42,235 nt of DNA from Alistipes sp. CAG:435 (GTDB taxonomy: Bacteria > Bacteroidota > Bacteroidia > Bacteroidales > UBA932), in the NCBI GenBank assembly GCA_000433355.1, contig FR893167.1, positions 1 to 42,235 of the forward strand, given 5' to 3'. A program made the translations under genes and the position numbers. Shown here in pieces: positions 26,484-35,195 of this stretch (the first letter of the stretch is position 1; the number at the start of each line of letters is the position of its first letter). Below the pieces are notes generated by a model. The model was not told the DNA's origin, did not search any database, and saw only the letters and a list, made by a program, of their open reading frames with translations.

Positions 26484-28121
26484 ATGAGAAAAATTTCCTT
26501 TCTGTTGACAGGCGCGCTGGCCATTTTGGCAAGTGCCACAGCATCAGCCCAATCAGAGCCATCGGACGAGGTGAAGGTTCCGGACTATTCCGGCTATATC
26601 CTTACTCCGGAGGCTCCACACACTCCCCGGATCAACGGAGCCAAGATCTATGGCGCCCGTCCAGGCTCAGATTTCCTGTACAAGGTGGCGGCGACAGGTG
26701 ACAGACCGATGACATTCTCGGCCGAGAACCTGCCAAAAGGCCTGAAAATCGACTCCGGAACAGGTGTGATCACCGGGAAGGTCAAGAAAGCCGGCACCTA
26801 TAATGTTACGTTGAAGGCCGCCAACAGCCTCGGCGAGGCGACAAGGGAGTTCAGGATCGTCATCGGAGAGAAGATCGCGCTGACTCCTCCGATGGGTTGG
26901 AACAGCTGGAACTGCTGGGGCAACACGGTAAGCCATGAGAAAGTGATGGCTTCCGCGAAGGCGATCCTTGAAAGCGGACTGGCGGACTATGGTTGGTCGT
27001 ACATCAACATAGACGATGGCTGGCAGGGACTCCGCGGCGGAAAGGAGAACGCGATCCAGCCGAACGTGAAATTCCCTGACATGAAAGGTCTTGTGGACTC
27101 GCTGCACACCATGGGATTCAAGGTCGGCATCTATTCCGGTCCGTGGGTTGCGACCTACGCGGCGCACATCGGAACACAGTGCGACAACGCCGACGGCACC
27201 TACGAATGGGTCAAGAAAGGGCTCGTCAACGAGAACTACAGGATGGTGGATCCGTCCGGCGAGCTGACCAGAGAGAAGCTTTGGTACAGCGGGAAATATT
27301 CATTCGCCGCCCAGGACGCGCGCCAGTGGGCGGAATGGGGCTTCGACTATCTCAAATACGACTGGAACCCGCACGACTGGTACAGCATGAAAGAGATGCA
27401 CGATGAGCTGGAGAAATGCGGCAGGGACATCGTCTATAGCCTTTCCAACTCCGCCCTCCTTCCTTTGGCCGATGAATATGTCAAATACGCCAACTGTTGG
27501 AGGACGACCGGGGACATCCGCGACAACTGGAAAAGCATCTCCGGCATCGGTTTCGGCAGGAACAGCAGCTGGGCGCCATATTCAGGCCCTGGACATTGGC
27601 CTGACGGAGACATGATGGTCATCGGAAACGTCGGCTGGGGCAGGAAATACCACTACACCAACCTGACTCCGGACGAGCAATATACCCACGTCACCCTTTG
27701 GGCAATGCAGGCGTCCCCGCTCCTGATCGGCTGCGACATGGCGGTCGCCGACAAATTCACAAAGAGCCTTCTGTGCAACAACGAGGTGATCGACATCAAT
27801 CAGGATCCGCTCGGTTACGCGGCCACAAAGATTTACGGCAACAGTTCCTATGCCACATACTTCAAGCCTTTGGAGGACGGTTCGCTGGCAATCGCCATGT
27901 TCAACCTCAGCGAGACAACCCAGAAGATCGGTTTCAAGCCGAGAGCCATCGGAATTATCGGGGACAAAATCATCGTCCGGGATGTCTGGAGGCAGAAAGA
28001 TGTCGCCGAAATCACCAACGACAGGGATCGTTTCGATGCTGATGTACCTCCGCACGGAGTGGTTCTCGTCAGGGTGTTCCCTGGCTTCACCAAGGAAAGG
28101 CCGATAGGCAGCAGGAGGTAA
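26484..28121 (+). CDS. GH27 alpha-galactosidase, secreted
   Basis: 545-aa glycoside hydrolase that removes terminal alpha-linked galactose. Signal peptide MRKISFLLTGALAILASATASAQ, so periplasmic or surface. A putative Ig domain (He_PIG type, about 48-130, PMTFSAENLPKGLKIDSGTG) precedes the GH27 barrel, which opens ALTPPMGWNSWNCWG. The predicted nucleophile is Asp293 in YLKYDWN and the acid/base Asp344 in CWRTTGDI, matching the family motifs. A C-terminal beta domain runs from about 455. It is divergent from the fecR-susCD operon and shares its AGGTAGGGTAAA element. Activity on alpha-N-acetylgalactosamine or arabinopyranose, also known in GH27, is less likely but possible. Confidence 0.93.
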   Translation: MRKISFLLTGALAILASATASAQSEPSDEVKVPDYSGYILTPEAPHTPRINGAKIYGARPGSDFLYKVAATGDRPMTFSAENLPKGLKIDSGTGVITGKVKKAGTYNVTLKAANSLGEATREFRIVIGEKIALTPPMGWNSWNCWGNTVSHEKVMASAKAILESGLADYGWSYINIDDGWQGLRGGKENAIQPNVKFPDMKGLVDSLHTMGFKVGIYSGPWVATYAAHIGTQCDNADGTYEWVKKGLVNENYRMVDPSGELTREKLWYSGKYSFAAQDARQWAEWGFDYLKYDWNPHDWYSMKEMHDELEKCGRDIVYSLSNSALLPLADEYVKYANCWRTTGDIRDNWKSISGIGFGRNSSWAPYSGPGHWPDGDMMVIGNVGWGRKYHYTNLTPDEQYTHVTLWAMQASPLLIGCDMAVADKFTKSLLCNNEVIDINQDPLGYAATKIYGNSSYATYFKPLEDGSLAIAMFNLSETTQKIGFKPRAIGIIGDKIIVRDVWRQKDVAEITNDRDRFDADVPPHGVVLVRVFPGFTKERPIGSRR

Positions 28122-28146
28122 AAGGCCGACTGACGTATTCTTCATC

Positions 28147-28228
28147 ATCACTGTGCGCAAAAAGCGCTTTTCCACTCACGCCCCAAAGGGATTTTGTGAA
28201 CGAAACGCCGCTTTTCACGCACGGTGAT
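28147..28228. repeat. Hairpin-rich intergenic element
   Basis: ATCACTGTGCG (28147-28157) and CGCACGGTGAT (28218-28228) are inverted copies with one mismatch. Between them lie the perfect palindrome AAAAGCGCTTTT and two similar CGCTTTTC-CAC stretches. It separates the convergent GH27 gene from the truncated amidohydrolase. It may act as a terminator for both, since GCGCAAAAAGCGCTTTT makes a short stem with a T tract, or be a degenerate dispersed repeat. Confidence 0.4.
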
Positions 28229-28234
28229 ATTCTT

Positions 28235-28687
28235 TTATGCCAATACCAGGCGATAGAAGTCGTTGACAAGTCCAGAAATGATGTCATAGCCTACCGTCCG
28301 CGCCAAAGTGCCCTCATTCATATAGCAACGCTTGTTGACTTCGATCATCAAGGATTTGTAATCAATCGGTTTCTTGGGAGTTATCGAGTTTGAATATGGA
28401 TTGTTCAGGCCTACCTTAAATCCGGCGCGATCAAACAGGTGCGTCGCCTTGTCGATCATCTCCTGCTCAGGCTTGCTTGCATCGTCATTATAGCCGATGC
28501 AGATGTCGATGTCGGCGAGATCCGAAGGAAACGAGTGGCAGTCTATGATGAGCGAGCCGGGAGCCAACTCAGAGGAAAGGCGCGAGATGAATCCGTGATA
28601 TTCATTCATCAAGGCGGTCCGCCCGGAAATCAGGCGGCGGCAATCGCCGAACCTTTCGTAGAGGATGCCTTGGCCGGCGGCATTCAA
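28235..28687 (-). pseudogene. N-formylglutamate amidohydrolase family, 5'-truncated
   Basis: C-terminal part (about 150 codons) of an N-formylglutamate amidohydrolase-family protein. Recognisable stretches are AAGQGILYERFGDCRRL, SLIIDCHSFPSD, DICIGYNDDASKP and the FKVGLNNPYSNSI segment. Complete proteins carry another roughly 80-100 residues with the first zinc ligands. Here the frame is closed by a TAG just upstream, where sequence on the other strand already matches a TolC gene. The only start is a TTG inside conserved sequence, so I read this as a remnant without function. It begins head to head with the TolC fragment. Confidence 0.8.
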
Positions 28688-28937
28688 TCTTTCCGACAGC
28701 TACAACCTTATCGAAGCGGCCATGGATGGGAAGGCTCAAGCAGATGAGAATCTTAGAGTTACAGAGAATCGTTATCACGCATCTATGTGTCCTCTCTCGG
28801 ATTATCTTGATGCGCAGTTCCAGTGGCAGCAGGCCAGGAGTAATCTTATCGAGGCGTTCACGCAGTCCCGTATCGCCGAGACGGATTACCTGATGGCTAC
28901 CGGCCACCTGGTGGACGAGACGGTCTTCGCAAAGTAA
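28665..28937 (+). pseudogene. TolC-family outer-membrane efflux protein, C-terminal fragment
   Basis: The roughly 85 codons encode the last helical repeat of a TolC/OprM-type channel: DSYNLIEAAMDGKAQADENL, VTENRYHASMCPLSDYLDAQ, QARSNLIEAFTQSRIAETDY and the usual ending YLMATG. More than 300 upstream residues of the family are missing. Homology starts near AFNLSDSY at about 28683, exactly where the amidohydrolase fragment on the other strand also begins. It therefore marks a recombination junction. The 3' end (28937) faces the 3' end of the ABC fragment at 28964. Confidence 0.8.
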
Positions 28938-28963
28938 CGGGACGGACCCGATCAGTGAACAGC

Positions 28964-29479
28964 TTATCGAATATACCCATGCCTTATCAGGTCTTCTCTT
29001 GATCTGACGGGGAATGTGTAACCGTCACGGAGCAGGAACAAGTTGTCTGAAACCTGAATGATCGCTTCGTACAAATGGTCAGATACGATGATCCCTTTAT
29101 TTGCTTTCTCCTCCCGGATCAGCGACTGCATCTTCTCGACATGAATAGGGGCGATGTTGGAGAAAGGTTCGTCCAGGATGCAGAAATCAGAGGGTGACTT
29201 GATGATGATGAACATTTCAGCGACACGAGCCTCGCCACCGGATAATTCCCGAAACTGTTTCTTCTGAAAGGTATGGAACTTGGGATCAAACGACACCAAG
29301 CCGTCATATTCAACATCATACAGTCTGAAGGCTTCGTCCAAGGTCATCCTCGGCGGCATGAAGAGATTCTGCGGAAGGTACTTGACCCTGTCGCCGATAT
29401 GCCCATAGTCAGTACTTTGCTCATCGTTGAACCTTACGAATATGCTCAGTGGCATATTCCTTATAAATATTAAAAACAC
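28964..29479 (-). pseudogene. ABC transporter ATPase, 5'-truncated (no Walker A)
   Basis: About 150-170 codons of an ABC ATP-binding protein. The Q-loop region (KYLPQNLFMPPRMTLDEAF), signature LSGGEARV, Walker B with FCILDEPF and the H-loop VSDHLYEAI are present in order. The Walker A motif and all preceding sequence are absent. A possible ATG at 29455 (MPLSIFVRF) sits inside what should be the middle of the nucleotide-binding domain. The frame starts eight bases from the sbcC stop, so the 5' part was lost where this block joins sbcC. Without Walker A it cannot be a working ATPase. Confidence 0.8.
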
Positions 29480-29486
29480 AATCCAA

Positions 29487-32400
29487 TCAGGAGACCACGG
29501 TCACGGTGCTCGTGGCCGTGCGCTCGTTCTGGTTGACTTCTATGCGGACCGGGATCTTCTCCTGAAGCTCCTCGATGTGGCTGATTATGCCCACCTGTCT
29601 GCCGGACTTCATACGGAGGGTCTTCAACGTGTTTACGGCATTCTGGAGAGGTTCGCCGGAAAGGGTGCCGAAGCCCTCGTCGATGAACAGGGTACCGACA
29701 GAAAGGCCATCTCCAATGTCGGACAGAGCCAAGGCCAGAGAAAGGGACACAAGGAAACTCTCTCCGCCGGAAATCGTGCTGGCCGGACGGGAAACGTAGC
29801 CTTGATAGGCATCCTCGACCTCGATGACGAACGTTCCCGGCACGACCTTGAGGACATACCTGTCGGTCAGGTCTTTCATGTAGATGTTCGCCGCCTTCAC
29901 AAGGCTGTCAAGCACATAACTCTGGGCTATCTTGCGGAAATTCTTGCCAGCGCTGTCACCGATCAAGTTATTCAGAGTGTTCCATTTCACATATTCCTCC
30001 CGGAGCCTGTCGGCCGCCTCCCTCAACTTACCGGCTTTCTCACGGTTCTCTTCATCCTGCCTCAGAGACTCAGCCAAAAGAGCCGCCTCAGTCGTGGCTC
30101 TTGACATAGCCTCATCGTTACTCTTGTACAATGTTTCCAGACTATCCACCGTGTCATCGTCCGCAAGCAAAGGCTTATTCAACTGATGCTCAGACTCGTT
30201 CCTCCGATCCGTTTCCAAAGCGACCTTCGCCGCGGCCAACTTTTCAGACGCCTCTCTGTGCCTACGCTCAATCTCGGAAATCACCGCGACAGAGTATTCA
30301 GAAAGAGCCTTCAGCGCAGCCCTGTCATATTCAGAATGCTCCGAAAGGAACGCCTCGACCTTGGAGGATTCCGCCTTCGCGTTTTCCTCGGCCCGCGCAA
30401 GTTTGTGCCTCTCAAGAATCAAGCTGCTCCTGACCGAATCCGCCTCTCCTGACAAACCAGGAATATTCGCTGCCTCCACCGCCGGTAGTTCTTTCCACGA
30501 CGGCATCATCTCCTCTATTGCCGCCACCATTCCTTGCACCACGCCCATCCTTGCCCTCAACTCATCGACCGACTTGACCAGGCTCTCCGAACGCTCCACA
30601 CGCTTCCGATGCGAACGAACCGCCTCAGAAAGCTCTTTTTTGAATATTCCGGTGTCCGCGCTCCATTTTTCTTCCCAAGGCGAGCCGGAGAGAATGTCTC
30701 CGACCGCCTGCTCTGCCGATGAAACGGCTTTGATTCTGTCCGAGACAAGGGCCTCTACCCTCTCGATTTCGGATTTCTTGGACTGGACTTCGCTTTCCGC
30801 TTTGACACGGGCTGCAACAGCCTTATCCACGGCATCCCTGGCGGCAAGACTTGTTCTGCGAGCATCATCGGCATCCTTTTCAAGGCCGGCGCAGATCTTC
30901 TCTTTTTCAGCAAGTTCTGGCAAACGCAGGCCTATTTCTTGGTACCTCGCCTCAAGCGCCGCCCGTGTGCCATCATCAACGGCCGTCAAACCACACTTCT
31001 GGGCAGCCATTCTCACGGATTCCGTCATCTGGTCCACACTACGGTCATTCTCAAAGGCGGATTTCTGTCTGCGCAACTGCTCTGTCTCCGCAACAATTTC
31101 AGCCACAAGACGATCGTAACGATCCTTGTCATTACGGTATATGATCCTGGCTTCCTCGCGGGCTCTCTCAAGCGGAGCCAGCCGTCTCTGAAGATCCAGG
31201 TCTGTCGGCAGCGCCGATTCGATCTCCCGCATACAGACAGGACAGAGGTCACCTACCTGAAGGTTGTTGCGGATAGCCTTGACGGTGTCTTCAACCGTAC
31301 TGCTCTGCATCCTATAGACCTCATCAGCGAACTCCGACTTAATGCGTTCTGACTCCACGACCTTGGCCAAAGAGTCCCGTTCCGCGATCTTGGCATCAAG
31401 CGCCTTCTCTTTCTCAGCGATGTCCTGCGCTTCCTCATTACGCTTTACGATCTGTTGCTCCAAAAGCGACAACCGATCCTGCGCCAGTTTGATGTCCACC
31501 GATTTTTCCTTCAGGTCTCCGATCTCCTTACGGACCATCACGGCGTTCGACTCGGCCAAGGCATCCTCGGCCTTCTTCTGCGCCTCCTTGGCAAGTCTCC
31601 GCCCGTTTCCTGCGGCATTCTCCGCTTCCTTCGCCTTCTCCAACGCCAGCGACCTTTCCGTCAAGTCCGACCGCAGAACCGAAAGTTTGGCTTCTGATTC
31701 ACGAATATATTCCCGACCGCTCTCGATGACACCGATGTTCCCCGCGATGGTCTGCTCCTTCTCCAGAACAGGCTGCGAAGGAGCGTCCTTTTCCAACTCC
31801 GCGTCAACGGAGGCTTTTTCCCCGGCAAGCCTCTTCTCCTCGTCACTCAGGAAGGCCAATCCACCTTTTACCGACCGGTATCTCTCCGACAATCCGGAGA
31901 TCCTTGTCCTGGCTTCCGCTGCTGCCGCCTCTTCTCTCCTTTGGTTTTCAAGATTTCCACGCACCGCCTCCGTAGTCCTGAACGAGGCGGCAAGGTTCTC
32001 CTCGGCGACATATTCATCAGTACTTACAAACGCCTCCTTGTCCGCGACAGCTTTGGAATCAGATTCAATCGTAACCTTCAATCTTGCCTCCTGCTTCAGC
32101 CAGTCCACTTTCTTACCGCACTCGTTCCTTGCCGCGCGGGCGGATTCCGCCTCGGCCAGTTTGTCCTCCTTCTCTTTGAGTTTCTGGTCTTTTTCCTCAT
32201 CAGAAAGGATCCTGATATCCCGGATTCTTTCCTCGGCATCGGCCGAAGCCTTTTCCTTCCGCCTTGTGATCTCAAAGACCTTGGCGCCGATCTTCGTGTA
32301 GATGTCCGCACCGGTGATCTTTTCCAGAATCTCGGCCTTCTCGTTGTCCTTGCTGTTCAGGAATCTGGTGAACTCACCCTGAGCCAGCATCGTGGTGCGG

Positions 32401-32882
32401 CAGAACTGGCTGAAACTCAGGCCGACGGCAGAGGCGATCTCCGCGCTCACCTCCTTATCCTTTTTGTAAATCATCCCGGAATCCAAGTTTCGGAGGATCC
32501 ATTCTTTTTTCTGTATCCGGCCATTCACTTTTTCCCTTGCTCGGGCTACCGACCATTCAGCCTCATAATCAACCCCATTGGTTCCTTTGAACTCAAGTCT
32601 TACATAACCTTTCCCTGCCCCTTGCCTAAGAAGTCTGGACGGACTGTCAACCTTGACATCATCCCCCTGATCAGCGGAGCTGCCCTCCATCTGCGTATTG
32701 GCCAGCCTTGGCGTGTCCCCGTACAACGCCAGACAGACCGCGTCCAGAATCGTGCTCTTCCCAGCCCCGGTCTTGCCGGTGATAAGGAACACATCACAGT
32801 CAGACAGCGGCTTGCTGTCAAAATCAATCACAGCGTCTTCTATGGACGCGATGTTGTGAATCGTAAGTTTTCGTATTTTCAT
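29487..32882 (-). CDS. sbcC: SbcC, SMC-like ATPase subunit of the SbcCD nuclease
   Basis: 1131-aa Rad50-like protein that works with SbcD to cut hairpins and protein-blocked DNA ends during repair and replication. The N-terminal Walker A is TGKTGAGKST (about residues 34-43). Two long coiled-coil arms (about 190-500 and 580-950) flank a zinc hook CPVC at 547-550. The C-terminal ABC signature SGGESFLVSLSLALAL and Walker B TLFIDEGFGTL complete the head. The start is 13 bases after the sbcD stop, the usual sbcDC pair. The length is typical of the family. Nothing is broken despite the rearranged sequence immediately downstream. Confidence 0.96.
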   Translation of the reverse strand: MKIRKLTIHNIASIEDAVIDFDSKPLSDCDVFLITGKTGAGKSTILDAVCLALYGDTPRLANTQMEGSSADQGDDVKVDSPSRLLRQGAGKGYVRLEFKGTNGVDYEAEWSVARAREKVNGRIQKKEWILRNLDSGMIYKKDKEVSAEIASAVGLSFSQFCRTTMLAQGEFTRFLNSKDNEKAEILEKITGADIYTKIGAKVFEITRRKEKASADAEERIRDIRILSDEEKDQKLKEKEDKLAEAESARAARNECGKKVDWLKQEARLKVTIESDSKAVADKEAFVSTDEYVAEENLAASFRTTEAVRGNLENQRREEAAAAEARTRISGLSERYRSVKGGLAFLSDEEKRLAGEKASVDAELEKDAPSQPVLEKEQTIAGNIGVIESGREYIRESEAKLSVLRSDLTERSLALEKAKEAENAAGNGRRLAKEAQKKAEDALAESNAVMVRKEIGDLKEKSVDIKLAQDRLSLLEQQIVKRNEEAQDIAEKEKALDAKIAERDSLAKVVESERIKSEFADEVYRMQSSTVEDTVKAIRNNLQVGDLCPVCMREIESALPTDLDLQRRLAPLERAREEARIIYRNDKDRYDRLVAEIVAETEQLRRQKSAFENDRSVDQMTESVRMAAQKCGLTAVDDGTRAALEARYQEIGLRLPELAEKEKICAGLEKDADDARRTSLAARDAVDKAVAARVKAESEVQSKKSEIERVEALVSDRIKAVSSAEQAVGDILSGSPWEEKWSADTGIFKKELSEAVRSHRKRVERSESLVKSVDELRARMGVVQGMVAAIEEMMPSWKELPAVEAANIPGLSGEADSVRSSLILERHKLARAEENAKAESSKVEAFLSEHSEYDRAALKALSEYSVAVISEIERRHREASEKLAAAKVALETDRRNESEHQLNKPLLADDDTVDSLETLYKSNDEAMSRATTEAALLAESLRQDEENREKAGKLREAADRLREEYVKWNTLNNLIGDSAGKNFRKIAQSYVLDSLVKAANIYMKDLTDRYVLKVVPGTFVIEVEDAYQGYVSRPASTISGGESFLVSLSLALALSDIGDGLSVGTLFIDEGFGTLSGEPLQNAVNTLKTLRMKSGRQVGIISHIEELQEKIPVRIEVNQNERTATSTVTVVS

Positions 32883-32895
32883 AAGTCAGTCTAAA

Positions 32896-34059
32896 TTATT
32901 CATTTACATCATTCCTGATTTCCTTCTCCGCCTCACGGAACAGTTCCGCCAGTTCGTCCGTGAACGTTATTCCGGTGTCCTCGGCGTACAGCCGCGCGAC
33001 CTCAAGCGGTTCCATAGCCCGGAATTCCGACACTGAAAGGGTTTTACGGTCTGACTTTCCAGAGGCTGCCCGGCGAGCGTTTATCGTGCAGAAAAGTCCC
33101 AGGCCGCCACTCAGAATATTCCTGGCCTCGACCACCGCATCAGGCGGAAGGCTATCCTCGACCTCGACATTCAACCTGATATACGCCGGATTGTCCTTAG
33201 GAAAATCTTTCAGCCGTTCCTTAACCTCATCCCATTTCCCGAAACCTGAGGAAGGAATATTCACGAGCGGACAATCGGTCTTTATCGGCACCTCCCGGAT
33301 CTGCGGGGCCGCCCCGTGCGAGGCGATCTCCACGACCGACACACTATGCCCGTAAGACTCGTCGAAACTTACCGGCAGCGGCGTGCCGCAATAGCGCGCC
33401 CTTCCCCCGGAACCAGCGATTGTCTGCGGCTTATGAATATGTCCGAGCGCGATGTAGTCGTACCCTTCGCCGAACTCCTCCAGCCCGACGGAGTCAATCC
33501 CTCCCACAGATAATTCACGAATATCCTCGTGTCCGGTGTAGTTGCATCCGGCCACTGTCGTGTGGGCAGAAATGACAACAGGAAGGTTTCCAGTGTTCCT
33601 TTCGGCCACCTTGTCCAACAGGCTCTTACAGAATCCTTCCGGCATACTTCTCTCGTTCACGTACGGTATGGCGACTATGAATCCTTTCCCCGCCACCTCA
33701 ACGATCAGCTTGTCTGGATTGTCCTTGTCCACGGAACCGATCATATTCACTTTCTGGGTCTCCCATAATATTCGTGAGACCTCGTGCTTTGACGCGCTGT
33801 CGTGGTTCCCCGCGGTGATGACGATCTCCATTTCCGGACAGGCCTCGTGCAGCCTCATCACCGCCTCCGTGAACATCTTCTGCACCGCCGCCGATGGCTG
33901 TCCCGTATGGTAAACATCCCCGCTGACCACCAACGCGTCAGGTTTCTCCTTCCCGACAATCTCCTCGATCCGGACAAGCATATCCCTCTGCTCCCGACTC
34001 CTGTCGTATCCGTACAGAACATGTCCCAGATGCCAGTCACTTGTGTGTATAATTCTCAT
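32896..34059 (-). CDS. sbcD: SbcD, exonuclease subunit of SbcCD
   Basis: 387-aa Mre11-like metallophosphoesterase, started at ATG 34059 (MRIIHTSDWHLGH); a TTG two codons upstream is less likely. All metal-binding motifs are seen: DWHLGH, VVSGDVYH, TAGNHDSAS, VISAHTTV and ALGHIHKPQ. The C-terminal capping domain (about 270-387) is complete. It is cotranscribed with sbcC. The upstream gap of 434 bases to greA contains no strong TAnnTTTG promoter that I could find. Confidence 0.96.
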   Translation of the reverse strand: MRIIHTSDWHLGHVLYGYDRSREQRDMLVRIEEIVGKEKPDALVVSGDVYHTGQPSAAVQKMFTEAVMRLHEACPEMEIVITAGNHDSASKHEVSRILWETQKVNMIGSVDKDNPDKLIVEVAGKGFIVAIPYVNERSMPEGFCKSLLDKVAERNTGNLPVVISAHTTVAGCNYTGHEDIRELSVGGIDSVGLEEFGEGYDYIALGHIHKPQTIAGSGGRARYCGTPLPVSFDESYGHSVSVVEIASHGAAPQIREVPIKTDCPLVNIPSSGFGKWDEVKERLKDFPKDNPAYIRLNVEVEDSLPPDAVVEARNILSGGLGLFCTINARRAASGKSDRKTLSVSEFRAMEPLEVARLYAEDTGITFTDELAELFREAEKEIRNDVNE

Positions 34060-34065
34060 AAGCAA

Positions 34066-34493
34066 GTCATTGTATTGTTTTCATAAAACAGACCCGAGCC
34101 AAACGCTCCACTCAATATACGCCCTTTCTCCGGTTTTCGCAACCAAAATCCTCATTTTTTCAGGTAACTATATAGCAGTTGACTAACGTGGCATGCAAGC
34201 GGTCGCCAAGCGGTTACATACGTGGTGGCATCACCCGCATTTTGTGAATATGGCGGCACGTAAACCAACCCTGAGTGCGACGATAGGCCTGTGGATATGC
34301 CGCCTATGGTTTCTGCATCCATAGGCGTCATACAGCCGCGCCTCACAATGGTGTAGAAGAATTATCGCATGCCGCTGTTTGCAAAATGGCTATACATACC
34401 TCCTTTGAAAAGGTGACTATGTTCGGAAGGTCGCCGGGTGTCGCGTATCGTTGACGGATAACCACGCCGGCCGTCGGTCTTGAGCGGAGAGTG
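34066..34493. other. Gene-poor gap between sbcD and greA
   Basis: About 430 bases. A 64-codon minus-strand frame (34152-34346) has no recognisable domain and weak coding character; I do not call it a gene. A clear hairpin, CGCCTATGG-9-CCATAGGCG, lies at 34301-34327. No tRNA-like cloverleaf or clear promoter was found. It could be a decayed gene, an sRNA locus or a dispersed repeat. Confidence 0.4.
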
Positions 34494-34964
34494 TCACTGT
34501 CCGACCGACACACTCTCGATCCTTATCTTGAAAGTCCCGGACGGAGCCTGGACATCCACGATCTCGCCCTCTTTCCGTCCCATCAGCGCCGCACCAATCG
34601 GGGACTTGCAGGAAATCTTGCCTTCTTCAAGGTTCATCTCGTGCGGGCTCACAATGGTATATGTCATTCTGGCATTGGAGGCCATATTCGTGAACTCCAC
34701 CTTGCTGAGCAATGAAATCTGATCTTTCGGCAATGCCGAAGTATCGATGATCCTTGAATATTGCAGGACTTTCTGCAGGAAACGTATCCTGCTGATGGCC
34801 TTGGCCTGAGCCCTTCTCGCCGAGCGATATTCAGCGTTCTCGCTCAGATCCCCCTGCGCGCGTGCGTCCGACAGATCGTCCTTGATCCGAGGATATTCAA
34901 CATCAATAAGATGATTAAGTTCCGCGACAATCTGGTCGTAGCGTTCCTTAGACAGATATTCCAT
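34494..34964 (-). CDS. greA: GreA, transcript cleavage factor
   Basis: 156-aa transcription elongation factor that rescues backtracked RNA polymerase by stimulating cleavage of the nascent RNA. The N-terminal coiled coil (about 1-75) contains the family's DARAQGDLSENAEY motif; the acidic residues at its tip are those used in cleavage. A C-terminal FKBP-like domain includes SPIGAALMGRKEGEIVDVQAPSG. The length matches the family. A TACATTTG box 25 bases upstream of the ATG is a good -7 element. It is transcribed away from the sigma-like gene of the accessory region. Confidence 0.96.
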   Translation of the reverse strand: MEYLSKERYDQIVAELNHLIDVEYPRIKDDLSDARAQGDLSENAEYRSARRAQAKAISRIRFLQKVLQYSRIIDTSALPKDQISLLSKVEFTNMASNARMTYTIVSPHEMNLEEGKISCKSPIGAALMGRKEGEIVDVQAPSGTFKIRIESVSVGQ

Positions 34965-34988
34965 ATACCATTGTTTGATAAGTCAGGG

Positions 34989-34996
34989 CAAATGTA
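34989..34996 (-). promoter_or_regulatory. -7 box of greA
   Basis: TACATTTG on the minus strand fits TAnnTTTG and predicts a transcript start about 18 bases before the greA ATG. No TTG stands at the expected -33 distance. Confidence 0.5.
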
Positions 34997-35166
34997 CGAA
35001 AAACTATCCTTTTTAGCTCCCCGCTCAACTTTTTTTGTTTGTCCGGCGGAGCACCCTTCCTGCAAATTTAGAATTTTAATTTTATCCGACAAAAAATCAC
35101 CGATAGACAGCAGTCTAATCGATGATTATCTTGAGTAACTTGTGTATCAAACTCATGATGTTTTAT

Positions 35167-35174
35167 TATATTTG
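35167..35174 (+). promoter_or_regulatory. -7 box (TATATTTG) of the sigma-like gene
   Basis: TATATTTG matches TAnnTTTG, with the nearest TTG (35140-35142) 24 bases upstream, longer than usual. It sets the transcript start near 35181, which excludes the in-frame TTG at 35142 and supports the ATG at 35196 in an AT-rich leader. Confidence 0.55.
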
Positions 35175-35195
35175 TCAACCTATAACACGTTAATT

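Noticed and set aside
31342..32894. Two plus-strand frames of about 320 codons
   Set aside because: Antisense to the sbcC coiled-coil region; the Ser/Phe/Leu-rich composition of one mirrors Glu/Lys codons of sbcC.
34152..34346. 64-codon minus-strand frame between sbcD and greA
   Set aside because: No domain, no clear ribosome-binding context, and it spans a hairpin; kept only as a remark in the gap entry.
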